NCBI RefSeq assembly: GCF_035658495.1
Contig: NZ_CP141944.1
Coordinates: 186,001 to 250,000, forward strand
Reading direction: 5' to 3'
Source: Novosphingobium sp. RL4
GTDB lineage: Bacteria; Pseudomonadota; Alphaproteobacteria; Sphingomonadales; Sphingomonadaceae
Length of the DNA stretch: 64,000 bases
The notes under the pieces are model-generated. The model ran no database searches, was not told where the DNA came from, and saw only the letters and a list, made by a program, of their open reading frames with translations. This document shows, in pieces, positions 7,732-16,156 of the stretch. How positions within the stretch are numbered: the stretch's first letter is position 1; each line of letters starts with the position of its first letter. The position numbers were made by a program, and so were the translations under genes.

Positions 7732-7943
7732 GCGAAACCCGGCTCGCCCCGGCGGCGCTCAGGCTCTGCGGTCTCGCCGCGCGACAGCTCGGCTGGCGCC
7801 CACGGGATTTCTGGGCCGCCACGCCCGCCGAACTCGCCGCCGCGCTCGGCCTGCTGCCCCCTGGGCCAGCTGGCGCCGCCGATGCACCGGGCGTCGACCG
7901 GTCCCTGCTCGACAAGCTGATGGAACACGACAATGAGCGATGA
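7728..7943 (+). CDS. Phage tail assembly chaperone-type protein (GTA g10.1)
   Basis: A 71-residue protein starting at an ATGA overlap with gp10 and overlapping the tape-measure start by 11 bp. The pattern LAPAALRLCGLAARQLGW, then PRDFWAATPAELAAALG, is that of the short GTA/phage tail assembly chaperones (DUF2376/TAC-like) encoded between tail tube and tape measure. Such proteins coat the tape measure before tube polymerisation. A longer in-frame open frame starting at 7299 is not credible because it covers two upstream genes. Confidence 0.75.
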   Translation: MSETRLAPAALRLCGLAARQLGWRPRDFWAATPAELAAALGLLPPGPAGAADAPGVDRSLLDKLMEHDNER

Positions 7944-8511
7944 CATCGACAGCCTGCTGGTGGAAGTCCGCGCCAGCACCGAAGGCTTCACGCGCGACAT
8001 CGCGCAGATGCGCGGCAGCATCGACGGCGATCTCGTCTCCGGCTTCACCCAGGCCGGGCAGGCGCTGGAAAAGGGCCTGACCGGCGCGATCCGCCGCGGC
8101 AGCCTCGGCTTCGACGACCTCAAGCGCGTCGCCCTGAGCACGCTTGGCGAAATCGCGGCACAATCGCTGCAGGGCCTGTTCGGCGCGGCGGGCACGGGGG
8201 GCGCAGCCACCGGCGCGCTCGATCTCTCCGGCCTGTTTTCCAGCGTGCTCGGCCTGCCCGGGCGCGCGACCGGGGGCAATGTCTCGCCGGGGCGGGGCTA
8301 TCTCGTCGGCGAACGCGGACCGGAGCTTTTCGTGCCGACTTCCGCCGGGCGGATCGAGACCGGCACTGGCTCCGGCACCGGTTCCGGCGCCCGCGACGTC
8401 AAAGTGGCCATCAACCTCACCGGGCCGCGCGGCGCCAGTACGCCGCAATCGCTCCAGCGCTCGTCCCGCCAGGTCGCCAGCGCGGTGCGCCGCGCCCTTT
8501 CCAGCCGCTGA
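7933..8511 (+). CDS. Short tail tape-measure protein (GTA g11)
   Basis: A 192-residue protein in the tape-measure position. The first 75 residues are helical (DIDSLLVEVRASTEGFTRDI). The middle contains the glycine-rich GRATGGNVSPGRGYLVGERG stretch with ELFVPTSAGRI, a patch found near the C-terminus of many tape measures. The final segment is basic (SSRQVASAVRRALSSR). At under 200 residues it implies a tail of only a few tens of nanometres, like GTA and short siphovirus tails. Confidence 0.8.
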   Translation: MSDDIDSLLVEVRASTEGFTRDIAQMRGSIDGDLVSGFTQAGQALEKGLTGAIRRGSLGFDDLKRVALSTLGEIAAQSLQGLFGAAGTGGAATGALDLSGLFSSVLGLPGRATGGNVSPGRGYLVGERGPELFVPTSAGRIETGTGSGTGSGARDVKVAINLTGPRGASTPQSLQRSSRQVASAVRRALSSR

Positions 8512-8530
8512 TCTCACCGGAGCACCCGAC

Positions 8531-10876
8531 ATGGCATTCTGGCTTGCTGACAAGCGCAACGGACAGGAGAGCGACTGGATCAGGCGCTTCGACCCGCGCT
8601 TCTGGACCGTCAATTTCCCGCGCCCGATGATGGCCTCCGTCATCTCGACCGGCCCCGACTCCCTACGGGTGGACGCCGCATTCCTGCGCAAGGGCGACCT
8701 CGGCGGACTGATCTGGGAGAGCGAGGACCGGCTCGACCACCCGCTGCTCGCCTACAAGGCCGACCGCGACTACGCCCATACCTCGCTCAGCTTCCGCTGG
8801 CGTTCCTCGGGGGTGATCCCGCTCGACGCCGGGAACGGTCCGACCCTGACGATAGAGGGACAGGACGCAAGCGGCACCGCGCGCGCCTGGTACGTCCGGC
8901 TCTGGAACTATGCCGAGGGGACGGGTGAGGATGCCCGGATCAGCCTGCGCTTTTCGGAGCTGGACGCCGGCTTCGCGCTCCCTGCCGAAGCAGAGCGCAT
9001 ATGGCCCCATGCGATCGACCGCATGTTCATTTCCTTCTGTCCGCCGGGCTACGACGGCAGCACCGCCCCCTTGCCGGCCGAGGCCGAAGGCTGGATCGAA
9101 CTGAGCGAGATCGCGGTGGACGGCGCGCGCGCCATGCTGGAGATCGGCGACGTCATCCTCCCGCCGAACGGCCTCGCCATGGCGACCGGATTCGACGATC
9201 AGGGCGTGCAGACCCCCGCCCGGCTCCTGCGCGGCGTGCGCCAGCTCGGCTACCGGGGCTCGGTGGTCCACTATCTGGGCATGAGCCATTACTTCCGGCT
9301 CGCTTCCGCAGACGGAGCCTATCTCGCCGGCATGGGGGGCGACCCGCTCAACGCGCCGACGCGGGTCTGGCACCGCACTTTCTTCGCGGAATGCGTGAAG
9401 CTCGGTTTCAACCCGATCGCCTCGCTGTCCTACGAACTGCTCGACCAGCACTGCCCCCCCGCGTGGAAGCAGCGCGACCTGGAGGGCAATCCGGCGCTGA
9501 CCGGATGGGACCCGCCCTCAACCCTGCTCTCCCCCGCGAACGGTGCCGCAATGGGCTGGCTGCAATCGGTCGGCGCCGCTTTCGCGCAGCTCATGACCGA
9601 GGCAGGCGCCGCGGTGCGGTTCCAGGTCGGCGAACCGTGGTGGTGGTGCTTCGCGGACGGCCGCATCTGCCTTTACGATGCCGAGGCGACCGCCCGGCTT
9701 GGCGGTGCGCCTGCCGCCATTCCCGACATGCGCGCCCCTCTCGATACCGCGCAAAAGGCCTTGCTGGACGAAGCCGGTGCCCTTCTTGCGCAGTCCACCG
9801 CCGATCTCGTGGATGCGGTCCGTGCCGCCGCCGCTCCGGCGCCGGTCGAAACGCTGGCGCTGGTCTTCACGCCCACCCTGCTCGATCCGGCGATGCCCGA
9901 GATGCGCCGTGCCAATCTCCCGGTCGGCTGGGCCTCGCCCGCCTTCGACCGTTTGCAGGTGGAGGACTATGACTGGCTCACCGCCGGTGCCGATACCCTG
10001 CGCCGTTCCGCCTATGCCGCAGTGAACGAGCGGCTCGGCTATCCCCCCGAAGAGCAGGACTACCTCGCCGGTTTCGTGCTGACGCCGGCGCAAGGCGACC
10101 AGTGGCGCCGCATCGACGCCGGGCTGGACGAGGCCCTCGCCCGCTCGCCGCGCGAAGTGGTGGTCTGGGCACTGCCCCAGGTCGCGCGCGACGGCTTCGT
10201 CCGCCTTCCCCCCCTCTCTCCGCAAGCCTCAGGAGCCGATCAGATGCAGGCCTTCGACGACGTGCTCTATCCCCTCGCGCTGGGCCGCGATGCCACGGTG
10301 ATCCCGGAGTTCTCCACTTCGATCTCCGTCACCGCATCCGGCTTCGAACGGCGCAACAGTCTCTGGTCCAACGCCCGCCTGCGCTTCGATGTCGGCCCCG
10401 GCGTGCGTTCCGAAGCGGAACTGGGCGAACTGATCGCCTTTTATCGCGCCCGTCGCGGCCCCGCGCGCGGCTTTCGACTGCGCGATCCGAGCGATTACAG
10501 TTCGAACGGCATGGTCGGCACGCCAAGCCCGCTCGACCAGCCGCTCGGCACCGGTGACGGCATCACCGCCCGGTTCCCGCTCGTGAAGCGCTACGGCGAA
10601 GGAAGCGCCGAACAGGTCCGCCGCGTGACCCGGCCGCTGTTCGACACCCTGCTCGTCTCGATCGGCGGCGCCGTGCAGGTCGGCAACTGGACGCTCGAAC
10701 CGCAAGGCGTGATCGCGTTCGACGATCCTCCGCCCCTGGGCGCGGCCGTCCGGGCAGGCTTCCTGTTCGACGTGCCGGTGCGCTTTGCGGAAGATCAGCT
10801 CGAAGTCGCGGGCGCCGCTTTCGCGGCAGGCGAGGCGCCGAGCGTGCCCGTCGTCGAAATCCGGGAGGCATCATGA
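8531..10876 (+). CDS. Distal tail protein (GTA g12, DUF2460) fused to a large N-terminal domain
   Basis: A 781-residue protein beginning at the ATG after GGAGCACCCGAC. The last 210 residues, from MQAFDDVLYPLALG, match DUF2460/distal tail proteins: SITVTASGFE-like SISVTASGFERRNSLW near 605, FYRARRGPARGFRLRDPSDY near 645, and a beta-rich end. The preceding 570 residues are absent from RcGTA gp12: a beta-rich first part, then from about residue 215 a region with regular beta-alpha spacing, GYRGSVVHYLG near 245 and FQVGEPWWWCFADGR near 365. I read this as a TIM-barrel, non-contractile-sheath or glycosidase-like module (inference). An internal start exists at 10244. Confidence 0.75.
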   Translation: MAFWLADKRNGQESDWIRRFDPRFWTVNFPRPMMASVISTGPDSLRVDAAFLRKGDLGGLIWESEDRLDHPLLAYKADRDYAHTSLSFRWRSSGVIPLDAGNGPTLTIEGQDASGTARAWYVRLWNYAEGTGEDARISLRFSELDAGFALPAEAERIWPHAIDRMFISFCPPGYDGSTAPLPAEAEGWIELSEIAVDGARAMLEIGDVILPPNGLAMATGFDDQGVQTPARLLRGVRQLGYRGSVVHYLGMSHYFRLASADGAYLAGMGGDPLNAPTRVWHRTFFAECVKLGFNPIASLSYELLDQHCPPAWKQRDLEGNPALTGWDPPSTLLSPANGAAMGWLQSVGAAFAQLMTEAGAAVRFQVGEPWWWCFADGRICLYDAEATARLGGAPAAIPDMRAPLDTAQKALLDEAGALLAQSTADLVDAVRAAAAPAPVETLALVFTPTLLDPAMPEMRRANLPVGWASPAFDRLQVEDYDWLTAGADTLRRSAYAAVNERLGYPPEEQDYLAGFVLTPAQGDQWRRIDAGLDEALARSPREVVVWALPQVARDGFVRLPPLSPQASGADQMQAFDDVLYPLALGRDATVIPEFSTSISVTASGFERRNSLWSNARLRFDVGPGVRSEAELGELIAFYRARRGPARGFRLRDPSDYSSNGMVGTPSPLDQPLGTGDGITARFPLVKRYGEGSAEQVRRVTRPLFDTLLVSIGGAVQVGNWTLEPQGVIAFDDPPPLGAAVRAGFLFDVPVRFAEDQLEVAGAAFAAGEAPSVPVVEIREAS
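10231..10876 (+). other. Internal ribosome-binding site and in-frame start for a stand-alone DUF2460 protein
   Basis: AGGAG at 10231-10235 is followed after eight bases by an in-frame ATG at 10244. Translation from there gives 210 residues, the size of the free-standing GTA gp12. The fusion gene may thus make both the long protein and the distal-tail domain alone. The site may also be a relic of the fusion junction. Confidence 0.5.
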
Positions 10877-11694
10877 GCCGCAAGTGGTTCTCGGGCGACC
10901 TGGAAACGGTCGCCACCTTCTGGCGCATCGACCGGCGTGACGGCGTGACCCTGGGCTTCACCACGCACGATGCCGATCTCTGGTTCGACGGCCTCTCGCA
11001 TCGGGCGTCACCCGGCATGGTTCCGTCCTCGATACGCAAGTCCGCCGGCTTCGAGGCAGACAGTGCCGAAGTGCGCGGCACGATCACGCATGAGGAGATT
11101 TCCACGGAAGATCTGGCCACCGGGCGGTTCGACGGTGCCCGTGTCCGCATCGGGCTGATCGACTGGGAAACGCTGGAACACGAAACCCTTTACACCGGCA
11201 CTATCGGCGCCGTTGCCGAGGAAGACGGTGCGTTCTCCGCCGAACTCGCGTCGCGCAAGGCGGAACTGGCGCGCGATCCGGTCCCCCGCACAAGCCCCGC
11301 CTGTCGCGCCGGGTTCTGCGGGCCGGGATGCAATCTCGATCCCCAGCGCTTCACCCGCGAACTGGCCGTCGCACTGGTGGATACCGCCAGCAATACGGTC
11401 TCCTTTGCCGAACCGGCCTCTCCGGACCTGTTCGCTGGCGGCACGCTGCGGTGGCTCGAAGGGCCGCAAGCGGGCGTGCGGATGGGCATCGTAGGCGGGG
11501 AAGACGGCAGGCTGATCCTCGATGTCCCGCTGGACGGGAGTATTCCGCCCGGCACCCGCGCCTTCCTGCGCGAAGGGTGCGATCATACGCTGGGCACCTG
11601 CGCGGAACGGTTCGGCAATGCCGTGAACTTTCGCGGCGAACCCTATCTTCCCGGAAACGACCTGCTCACCCGCTACCCCTCGCCCTCGCAATGA
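10873..11694 (+). CDS. Tail hub protein, DUF2163/BR0599 family (GTA g13)
   Basis: A 273-residue protein overlapping g12 by 4 bp. It opens with a DUF2163 pattern (LATFWRI-like TVATFWRIDRRDG, then LGFTTHDADL near 27-36). The C-terminal half has cysteines at 144, 149, 153, 236 and 243 and the family signature REGCDHTLGTCAERFGNAVN, followed by GEPYLPGND. Four of these cysteines can form the iron-sulfur site reported for the RcGTA hub protein. The protein would sit at the tail tip between the distal-tail ring and the peptidase. Confidence 0.88.
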   Translation: MSRKWFSGDLETVATFWRIDRRDGVTLGFTTHDADLWFDGLSHRASPGMVPSSIRKSAGFEADSAEVRGTITHEEISTEDLATGRFDGARVRIGLIDWETLEHETLYTGTIGAVAEEDGAFSAELASRKAELARDPVPRTSPACRAGFCGPGCNLDPQRFTRELAVALVDTASNTVSFAEPASPDLFAGGTLRWLEGPQAGVRMGIVGGEDGRLILDVPLDGSIPPGTRAFLREGCDHTLGTCAERFGNAVNFRGEPYLPGNDLLTRYPSPSQ

Positions 11695-12095
11695 CGGGCG
11701 AGAATCTGGCCGGGGCGGCGCGGGCACTGATCGGCGTGCCGTTTCGACTTCATGGCCGCGATCCGGCGGCCGGGCTCGATTGCCTCGGCCTCGTCGCGGT
11801 CGCCGCGGGCAGGCCCATGGCCGTTCCCAACGGCTACAGCCTTCGCGCCATGCGGATCGACCGCGCAGATGCCGTTGCCGCCGCGCTGGGGCTGGAAGCT
11901 GCCACCGGCGGAATCGCGGCGGGCGATGTGCTGATGCTGCGCCCCGGCCCCTGCCAATACCATCTCGCCATCGCGCTCGGCGAGGCGCGCATCGTTCATG
12001 CCCATGCGGGCCTGCGCCGCGTCGTAATCGCCCCGCTCCCGCGTGAATGGCCGCTCACCGGGCACTGGCGTGCCCGCTTCGGCTCCCTTTCCTGA
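11691..12095 (+). CDS. NlpC/P60-family tail peptidase (GTA g14)
   Basis: A 134-residue cell-wall peptidase starting in an ATGA overlap with the hub gene. The catalytic cysteine is C31 in GLDCLGL and the histidine is H91 in CQYHLAI; both sit in the context expected of NlpC/P60 cysteine peptidases. It would cleave peptidoglycan peptides when the particle injects DNA. The size matches GTA homologues. Confidence 0.88.
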   Translation: MTGENLAGAARALIGVPFRLHGRDPAAGLDCLGLVAVAAGRPMAVPNGYSLRAMRIDRADAVAAALGLEAATGGIAAGDVLMLRPGPCQYHLAIALGEARIVHAHAGLRRVVIAPLPREWPLTGHWRARFGSLS

Positions 12096-12105
12096 AGGAC
12101 AAGAC

Positions 12106-14301
12106 ATGGCAACGCTCGTTTTCAGCACGGTAGGCACGGCGCTGGGCGGCCCGGTCGGCGGTGCGATCGGTTCGCTCGTAGGCAGTCAGTTCGATGCCGC
12201 GATCTTCGGATCTCCCAACCGGCAGGGTGCAAGGCTCAAGGAACTGGAAGTGACCACTTCCAGCTACGGCCAGCCCCTCCCCCGTCATTTCGGCCGGATG
12301 CGCGTTGCCGGCCAGATGATCTGGGCGGCGGAACTCACCGAGCACAGCGAAACGCTGGGCGGCGGCAAGGGCGCTCCCTCCGTCACGACCTACAGCTATT
12401 CGGCCAGCTTTGCCGTGGCACTCTCCAGCCGCCCGATCCTGGCCCTCGGCCGCATCTGGGCCGATGGCAGACTGCTGCGCGGCGCGGAAGGCGACCTCAA
12501 GGTCGGCGGTACGCTGCGCATCCATACCGGGCACGGCGATCAGGCCTGCGATCCGCTGATCCTTGCGGCAGAGGGTGAAGCCCTTTGCCCCGCTCACCGC
12601 GATCTGGCCTACGTGGTGTTCGAGGATCTCGACCTTTCGGAATATTACAACCACATCCCCGCGCTGACTTTCGAGGTCATCGCCGACGAACGCTTCGATC
12701 TCTCCGGGGTGATCGGCGATCTGGTGGAGGATATCGACGCGGCAGTCCCGCTCGAAAGCTTCGGCGGGCTGAGCTGTGACGGGTCTCTGGCGGATATCCT
12801 GCAGGTCATAGACCAGGTCGAGCCGCTCTGCACCGATGCCGGGCGGGACCGTCTGGTGATTGCCAGGGAACGGCTGCAGACGAGCCCGATCGCCCTCACC
12901 GAAGCCGCGATATCCGCCCAGGACGGCGATTTCGGCGCCGCGACGGGTTTTTCCCGCAGCCGTGCCGCCCCCGGCGAACAGCCGCTGTCGGTGCTGCGCT
13001 ATTTCGACCGCGACCGCGACTATCTGCCCGGCGTGCAACATGCCACCGGCCGCGCCATTGCCGGAGAACCCCGCGCGCTGGAACTTCCGGCCGCGCTCGA
13101 TGCCGCCACCGCCCGCAGCCTGATCGAACGCATCCGCAGAAGGATCGACTGGAGCAGGGACCGCATTTCCTGGCGGACCAGCGAACTCGACTGCGATGTC
13201 GCGCCCGGTGCCTCGGTGACGTTTCCCGGCCTTCCCGGCCTGTGGCGCGTAGAGGCATGGGAGTGGCGAGACAGCGGCATCGAGATTTCCGCCACCCGCC
13301 GCGTGCCGACCGGAGCAGACGCTCCGCCACGGCTTGCAACCGACCCGGGACGGATAAACCCCCAGCCGGATCTCCCCCCCGGCCAGACCGCGCTCGTGGC
13401 GCTCGAACTTCCCTACGATGCCGCGACGGGCACGCCAGACAGCGCCCGGCCCATTGCCGCACTGTCCTCCTCCACTGCAAACTGGAGCGGTGCGGCGCTC
13501 TTTGCCGACCGCGGCGACGGGGGCCTGCTGCCGCTCGGCCCCAGCGGCCGGATGCGCTCGATCGTCGGCACGGCCTCGACGGCGCTTCCACCGGCAAGCG
13601 CGCTGCTGTTCGATCGCGCCTCCACCCTGGAGGTTCGCCTGACAGGGGCGGACCTGCAATTGGCATCGGCATCGCTACGCCAGCTCGCGGAAGGCGCCAA
13701 CCTTGCCCTCGTGGGTGACGAAATCATCCAGTTCGCCGGCGCCCTGCCGCTTGGCGGCGGCACCTGGCGGCTCACCGGTTTTCTGCGCGGAAGGGGCGGA
13801 ACGGAAACCGCAATCGGCACGCACCTGCCCGGCGAACCGTTCGTCCTGCTCGACCGCAAGGCCGTCGCGCTCGATCCGGCCATCGTCGGAACCGGGAGCG
13901 AACGCCGGATCGTGGCGGCAGGGCGCGGAGATCCCGAGCCGGTCGCCGTCCCGATCCGCCTTGAAGGCATCACATTGCGCCCGCTGGCACCGGTCCACCC
14001 TCGTGTCACAAGACTGGCGGACGGCACCTTGCGCGCGGCGTGGACACGCCGCGCACGGGGCAACTGGACATGGCAGGACGGGCTCGACGTGCCCCTGGTC
14101 GAACAGACGGAGAGCTATCTCGTGACGTTCGGTGCGATCGGGAGCCCGCTGGCCACGTGGACCCTTGCCGCCCCTTCGATCGATCTCGCCCCCGACCTCG
14201 TGGCACGCCTGTCCGCAGGAGCCCCCGGCGAATGGCTGCGCGTGAGGCAGCAGGGAACCCACGCCCTTTCCGAACCCCTTCCCGTCCTTTCGCTGAACTG
14301 A
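12106..14301 (+). CDS. Tail-tip/host-specificity protein (GTA g15-like, without TIM-barrel domain)
   Basis: A 731-residue protein. I start it at the ATG preceded by GAAGGACAAGAC, not at the upstream in-frame ATG at 12043 that would overlap the peptidase gene. The N-terminus has a glycine-rich hydrophobic segment (LGGPVGGAIGSLVGS), then IPRLFGR-like PLPRHFGRMRVAGQMIWA near 60, YSYSASFAVALS near 100, GRIWADGRLL near 120 and AYVVFEDLDLSEYYNHIPALTFEV near 170-193. RcGTA gp15 has a TIM-barrel domain right after this point; here the sequence goes directly on to the C-terminal tail-protein region. The length, about 730 instead of about 1300, fits that loss. Confidence 0.85.
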   Translation: MATLVFSTVGTALGGPVGGAIGSLVGSQFDAAIFGSPNRQGARLKELEVTTSSYGQPLPRHFGRMRVAGQMIWAAELTEHSETLGGGKGAPSVTTYSYSASFAVALSSRPILALGRIWADGRLLRGAEGDLKVGGTLRIHTGHGDQACDPLILAAEGEALCPAHRDLAYVVFEDLDLSEYYNHIPALTFEVIADERFDLSGVIGDLVEDIDAAVPLESFGGLSCDGSLADILQVIDQVEPLCTDAGRDRLVIARERLQTSPIALTEAAISAQDGDFGAATGFSRSRAAPGEQPLSVLRYFDRDRDYLPGVQHATGRAIAGEPRALELPAALDAATARSLIERIRRRIDWSRDRISWRTSELDCDVAPGASVTFPGLPGLWRVEAWEWRDSGIEISATRRVPTGADAPPRLATDPGRINPQPDLPPGQTALVALELPYDAATGTPDSARPIAALSSSTANWSGAALFADRGDGGLLPLGPSGRMRSIVGTASTALPPASALLFDRASTLEVRLTGADLQLASASLRQLAEGANLALVGDEIIQFAGALPLGGGTWRLTGFLRGRGGTETAIGTHLPGEPFVLLDRKAVALDPAIVGTGSERRIVAAGRGDPEPVAVPIRLEGITLRPLAPVHPRVTRLADGTLRAAWTRRARGNWTWQDGLDVPLVEQTESYLVTFGAIGSPLATWTLAAPSIDLAPDLVARLSAGAPGEWLRVRQQGTHALSEPLPVLSLN

Positions 14302-14317
14302 TCCCAAGGAGCCCAGC

Positions 14318-14776
14318 ATGAGCGATACCATCACTTTCGACAGCGCCAGCGCGCGTTTCTCGCTGCCGTTTCTCTATGCCGGCCAGTCCCAGAAAGAGGT
14401 CTTCGTCAACGAAGCCCTGGCCCGCTGCGACATGCTACTGCACCCCGCGATCGAGGGCGAAACCGATCTCCCGCCTCCCTCCCCCTCGGAGGGAGAATGC
14501 TGGCTGGTCGGCATGGAAGCGAGCGGGGCCTGGAACGGGCAGGCGGGCACGCTTGCCACATTTCAGGGCGGAAACTGGATGTTCGTGAAACCACGGCACG
14601 GAATGCGCGTCTTCGATCTGTCGACCCGGCAGGAGCAACTATTTTGGGGCTCATGGAGAAAAGCTTCCCTTCCCGTGGAACCACTTGGCGGATCGACAGT
14701 TGATGTTCAGGCTCGGGCGGTGATCGGTCAACTGGTTGCTGCCCTGCAAGCCTTGGGTATCTTCCCGTCAGCATGA
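14318..14776 (+). CDS. DUF2793-family tail-associated protein
   Basis: A 152-residue protein 16 bp after the tail-tip gene. It shows the DUF2793 signature: LPFLYAGQSQKEVFVNEALARCD near residues 17-39, PPSPSEGECWLVG near 54-66, WNGQAGTLATFQGGNWMFV near 72-90 and the RVFDLSTRQE patch. The C-terminus has VQARAVIGQLVAAL. DUF2793 proteins end GTA clusters in Rhodobacterales and sphingomonads and may be head- or tail-fibre-related attachment proteins. It is the last gene of the cluster. Confidence 0.85.
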   Translation: MSDTITFDSASARFSLPFLYAGQSQKEVFVNEALARCDMLLHPAIEGETDLPPPSPSEGECWLVGMEASGAWNGQAGTLATFQGGNWMFVKPRHGMRVFDLSTRQEQLFWGSWRKASLPVEPLGGSTVDVQARAVIGQLVAALQALGIFPSA

Positions 14777-14894
14777 CGCGGCACATTGAACAGGGGTAGG
14801 AACAGTGCAGTCGATTTCCAATAAATGGGGTCACGAGGCGGCACCAACCCTCCGAAATCGCGACATTCTTGCAACAGTCGCTTTCAATGTGCGC

Positions 14895-14923
14895 TTGCAC
14901 ACGCAATGCTGAGGGGGTAGACA
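14895..14923 (+). promoter_or_regulatory. Probable ompA promoter
   Basis: TTGCAC at 14895-14900, a 17-base spacer and TAGACA at 14918-14923 lie 45 bases before the ATG of the OmpA gene. The rest of the 14777-14967 gap shows no other gene. Confidence 0.5.
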
Positions 14924-14967
14924 CTCGACGCACTCGGTGGCTCCAAATCTCTTAGTAGGGGAAACGT

Positions 14968-15987
14968 ATGAGGAAACTCGTCCTTGGTCTGGCGCTGGCT
15001 TCGACAGCTATCGCCACGCCCGCGCTTGCGCGTGACAAGTCGTGGTATCTTGAACTCGACTTCGGCGGCATGATCGTCGAAGACGCTGATCTTAAGGTCG
15101 ACGGCGTCAGCAACGCCGCAACTGCCGACTTCAAGACCGGCTTCGACGGCGGCGCCGTTCTCGGTTACGACTTCGGTCCGTTCCGTCTTGAAACCGAAGC
15201 CAGCTATCGCCAGGCTCCGGTCAAGTCCTTCGGCGGTGACGCCAGCAACCTGTCGTTCATGGTCAACGGCCTGCTCGATTTCGGTCCCGATGACGGCCTC
15301 CAGGGCTTCGTCGGCGGTGGTGCGGGCGTCGCTCGCGTCGATGCCGACTTCATCGACGATTCCGACACCGGCTTCGCATGGCAGGCTATCGCGGGCGTTC
15401 GCGCTCCGATCAGCAGCCACTGGGACGTGGGCCTGAAGTATCGCTTCATGAACGTCGCCAATGTCGACCTCGTCGACGTGGACGGTTCGTCGGTCAGCAC
15501 CCGCTGGCGTTCGCACTCGCTCATGGGCACCCTGGCGTACAACTTCGGCGAACCGGCAGCTCCGCCGCCGCCCCCGCCGCCGCCCCCGCCGCCCCCGCCG
15601 CCTCCCCCGCCGCCGCCTCCGCCGCCGGTTGTGGAATGCAACAAGGGTCCGTACATCGTGTTCTTCGACTGGGATAAGTCGGACATCACGCCGGAAGCCG
15701 CCACCATTCTCGACAGCGCGATCAGTGCCTATGGCAACTGCAACAGCGTTCCGATCATGCTGGCCGGTTACACCGACCGTTCGGGTACCGAAAAGTACAA
15801 CCTCGGCCTGTCGGCTCGTCGTAACGACGCTACCCGCGCGTATCTGACCAGCCACGGCATTCCGGACGGCTCGATCTCGAGCCAGGCGTTCGGTGAAGCT
15901 AACCCGCGCGTTCCGACTGCTGACGGCGTGCGCGAGCTGCAGAACCGCCGCGTCGAAATCACTTACGGTCCGGGTTCGGGCATGTAA
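14968..15987 (+). CDS. ompA: OmpA-family outer-membrane protein with polyproline linker
   Basis: A 339-residue envelope protein. Residues 1-21 are a signal peptide ending ATPALA. An eight-strand-type beta-barrel follows to about residue 195. Then comes a run of 22 consecutive prolines (15562-15627), and residues about 222-339 form the OmpA peptidoglycan-binding domain with YIVFFDWDKSDIT, AGYTDRSGTEKYNLGLSARR and QNRRVEITYG. The barrel anchors in the outer membrane and the C-terminal domain binds the cell wall. A strong terminator follows, as expected for an abundant protein. Low-complexity open frames antisense to the linker are artefacts. Confidence 0.93.
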   Translation: MRKLVLGLALASTAIATPALARDKSWYLELDFGGMIVEDADLKVDGVSNAATADFKTGFDGGAVLGYDFGPFRLETEASYRQAPVKSFGGDASNLSFMVNGLLDFGPDDGLQGFVGGGAGVARVDADFIDDSDTGFAWQAIAGVRAPISSHWDVGLKYRFMNVANVDLVDVDGSSVSTRWRSHSLMGTLAYNFGEPAAPPPPPPPPPPPPPPPPPPPPPPVVECNKGPYIVFFDWDKSDITPEAATILDSAISAYGNCNSVPIMLAGYTDRSGTEKYNLGLSARRNDATRAYLTSHGIPDGSISSQAFGEANPRVPTADGVRELQNRRVEITYGPGSGM

Positions 15988-16012
15988 GCGAACCGGCAAC
16001 GGTTACAGATCA

Positions 16013-16043
16013 GGGGGTCGGAGCAATCCGGCCCCCTTTTCTT
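16013..16043 (+). terminator. Rho-independent terminator of ompA
   Basis: The arms GGGGGTCGG (16013-16021) and CCGGCCCCC (16028-16036) pair with one G-T wobble around an AGCAAT loop and are followed by TTTTCTT. Confidence 0.85.
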
Positions 16044-16156
16044 ATGGAACTTGCACCAGCATGTTCCCGGCAGCCCGGGCATCCGTGGGCCGGCCGCACA
16101 AACGAAAACGCCCCGCGGGTCAGGCGGAGCGTTCGTAATTTCAGCTCTGAAAAAGA

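Larger units (their letters stand above)
720..14776 (+). mobile_element. Gene transfer agent (RcGTA-type) structural gene cluster
   Basis: Seventeen to eighteen co-directional genes run in the order of the Rhodobacter capsulatus GTA: small terminase, large terminase, portal, small protein, protease, capsid, connector, tail completion, major tail, chaperone-type genes, short tape measure, distal tail, hub, NlpC/P60, tail tip, DUF2793. Stop and start codons overlap (ATGA or GTGA) at many junctions. There is no integrase, repressor, replication gene, holin or tRNA-adjacent attachment site. The 192-residue tape measure implies a short tail. Absence of lysogeny genes, and codon use like the neighbours, favour a domesticated GTA over an active prophage. 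Whether particles are made cannot be read from the sequence. Confidence 0.8.

Noticed and set aside
720..14776. Reading the phage-like cluster as an intact prophage
   Set aside because: There is no integrase, repressor, replication, holin or attachment-site repeat. Gene order and the short tape measure match a gene transfer agent.
15204..15707. Antisense protein with a long glycine run
   Set aside because: It is the complement of the OmpA polyproline tract.
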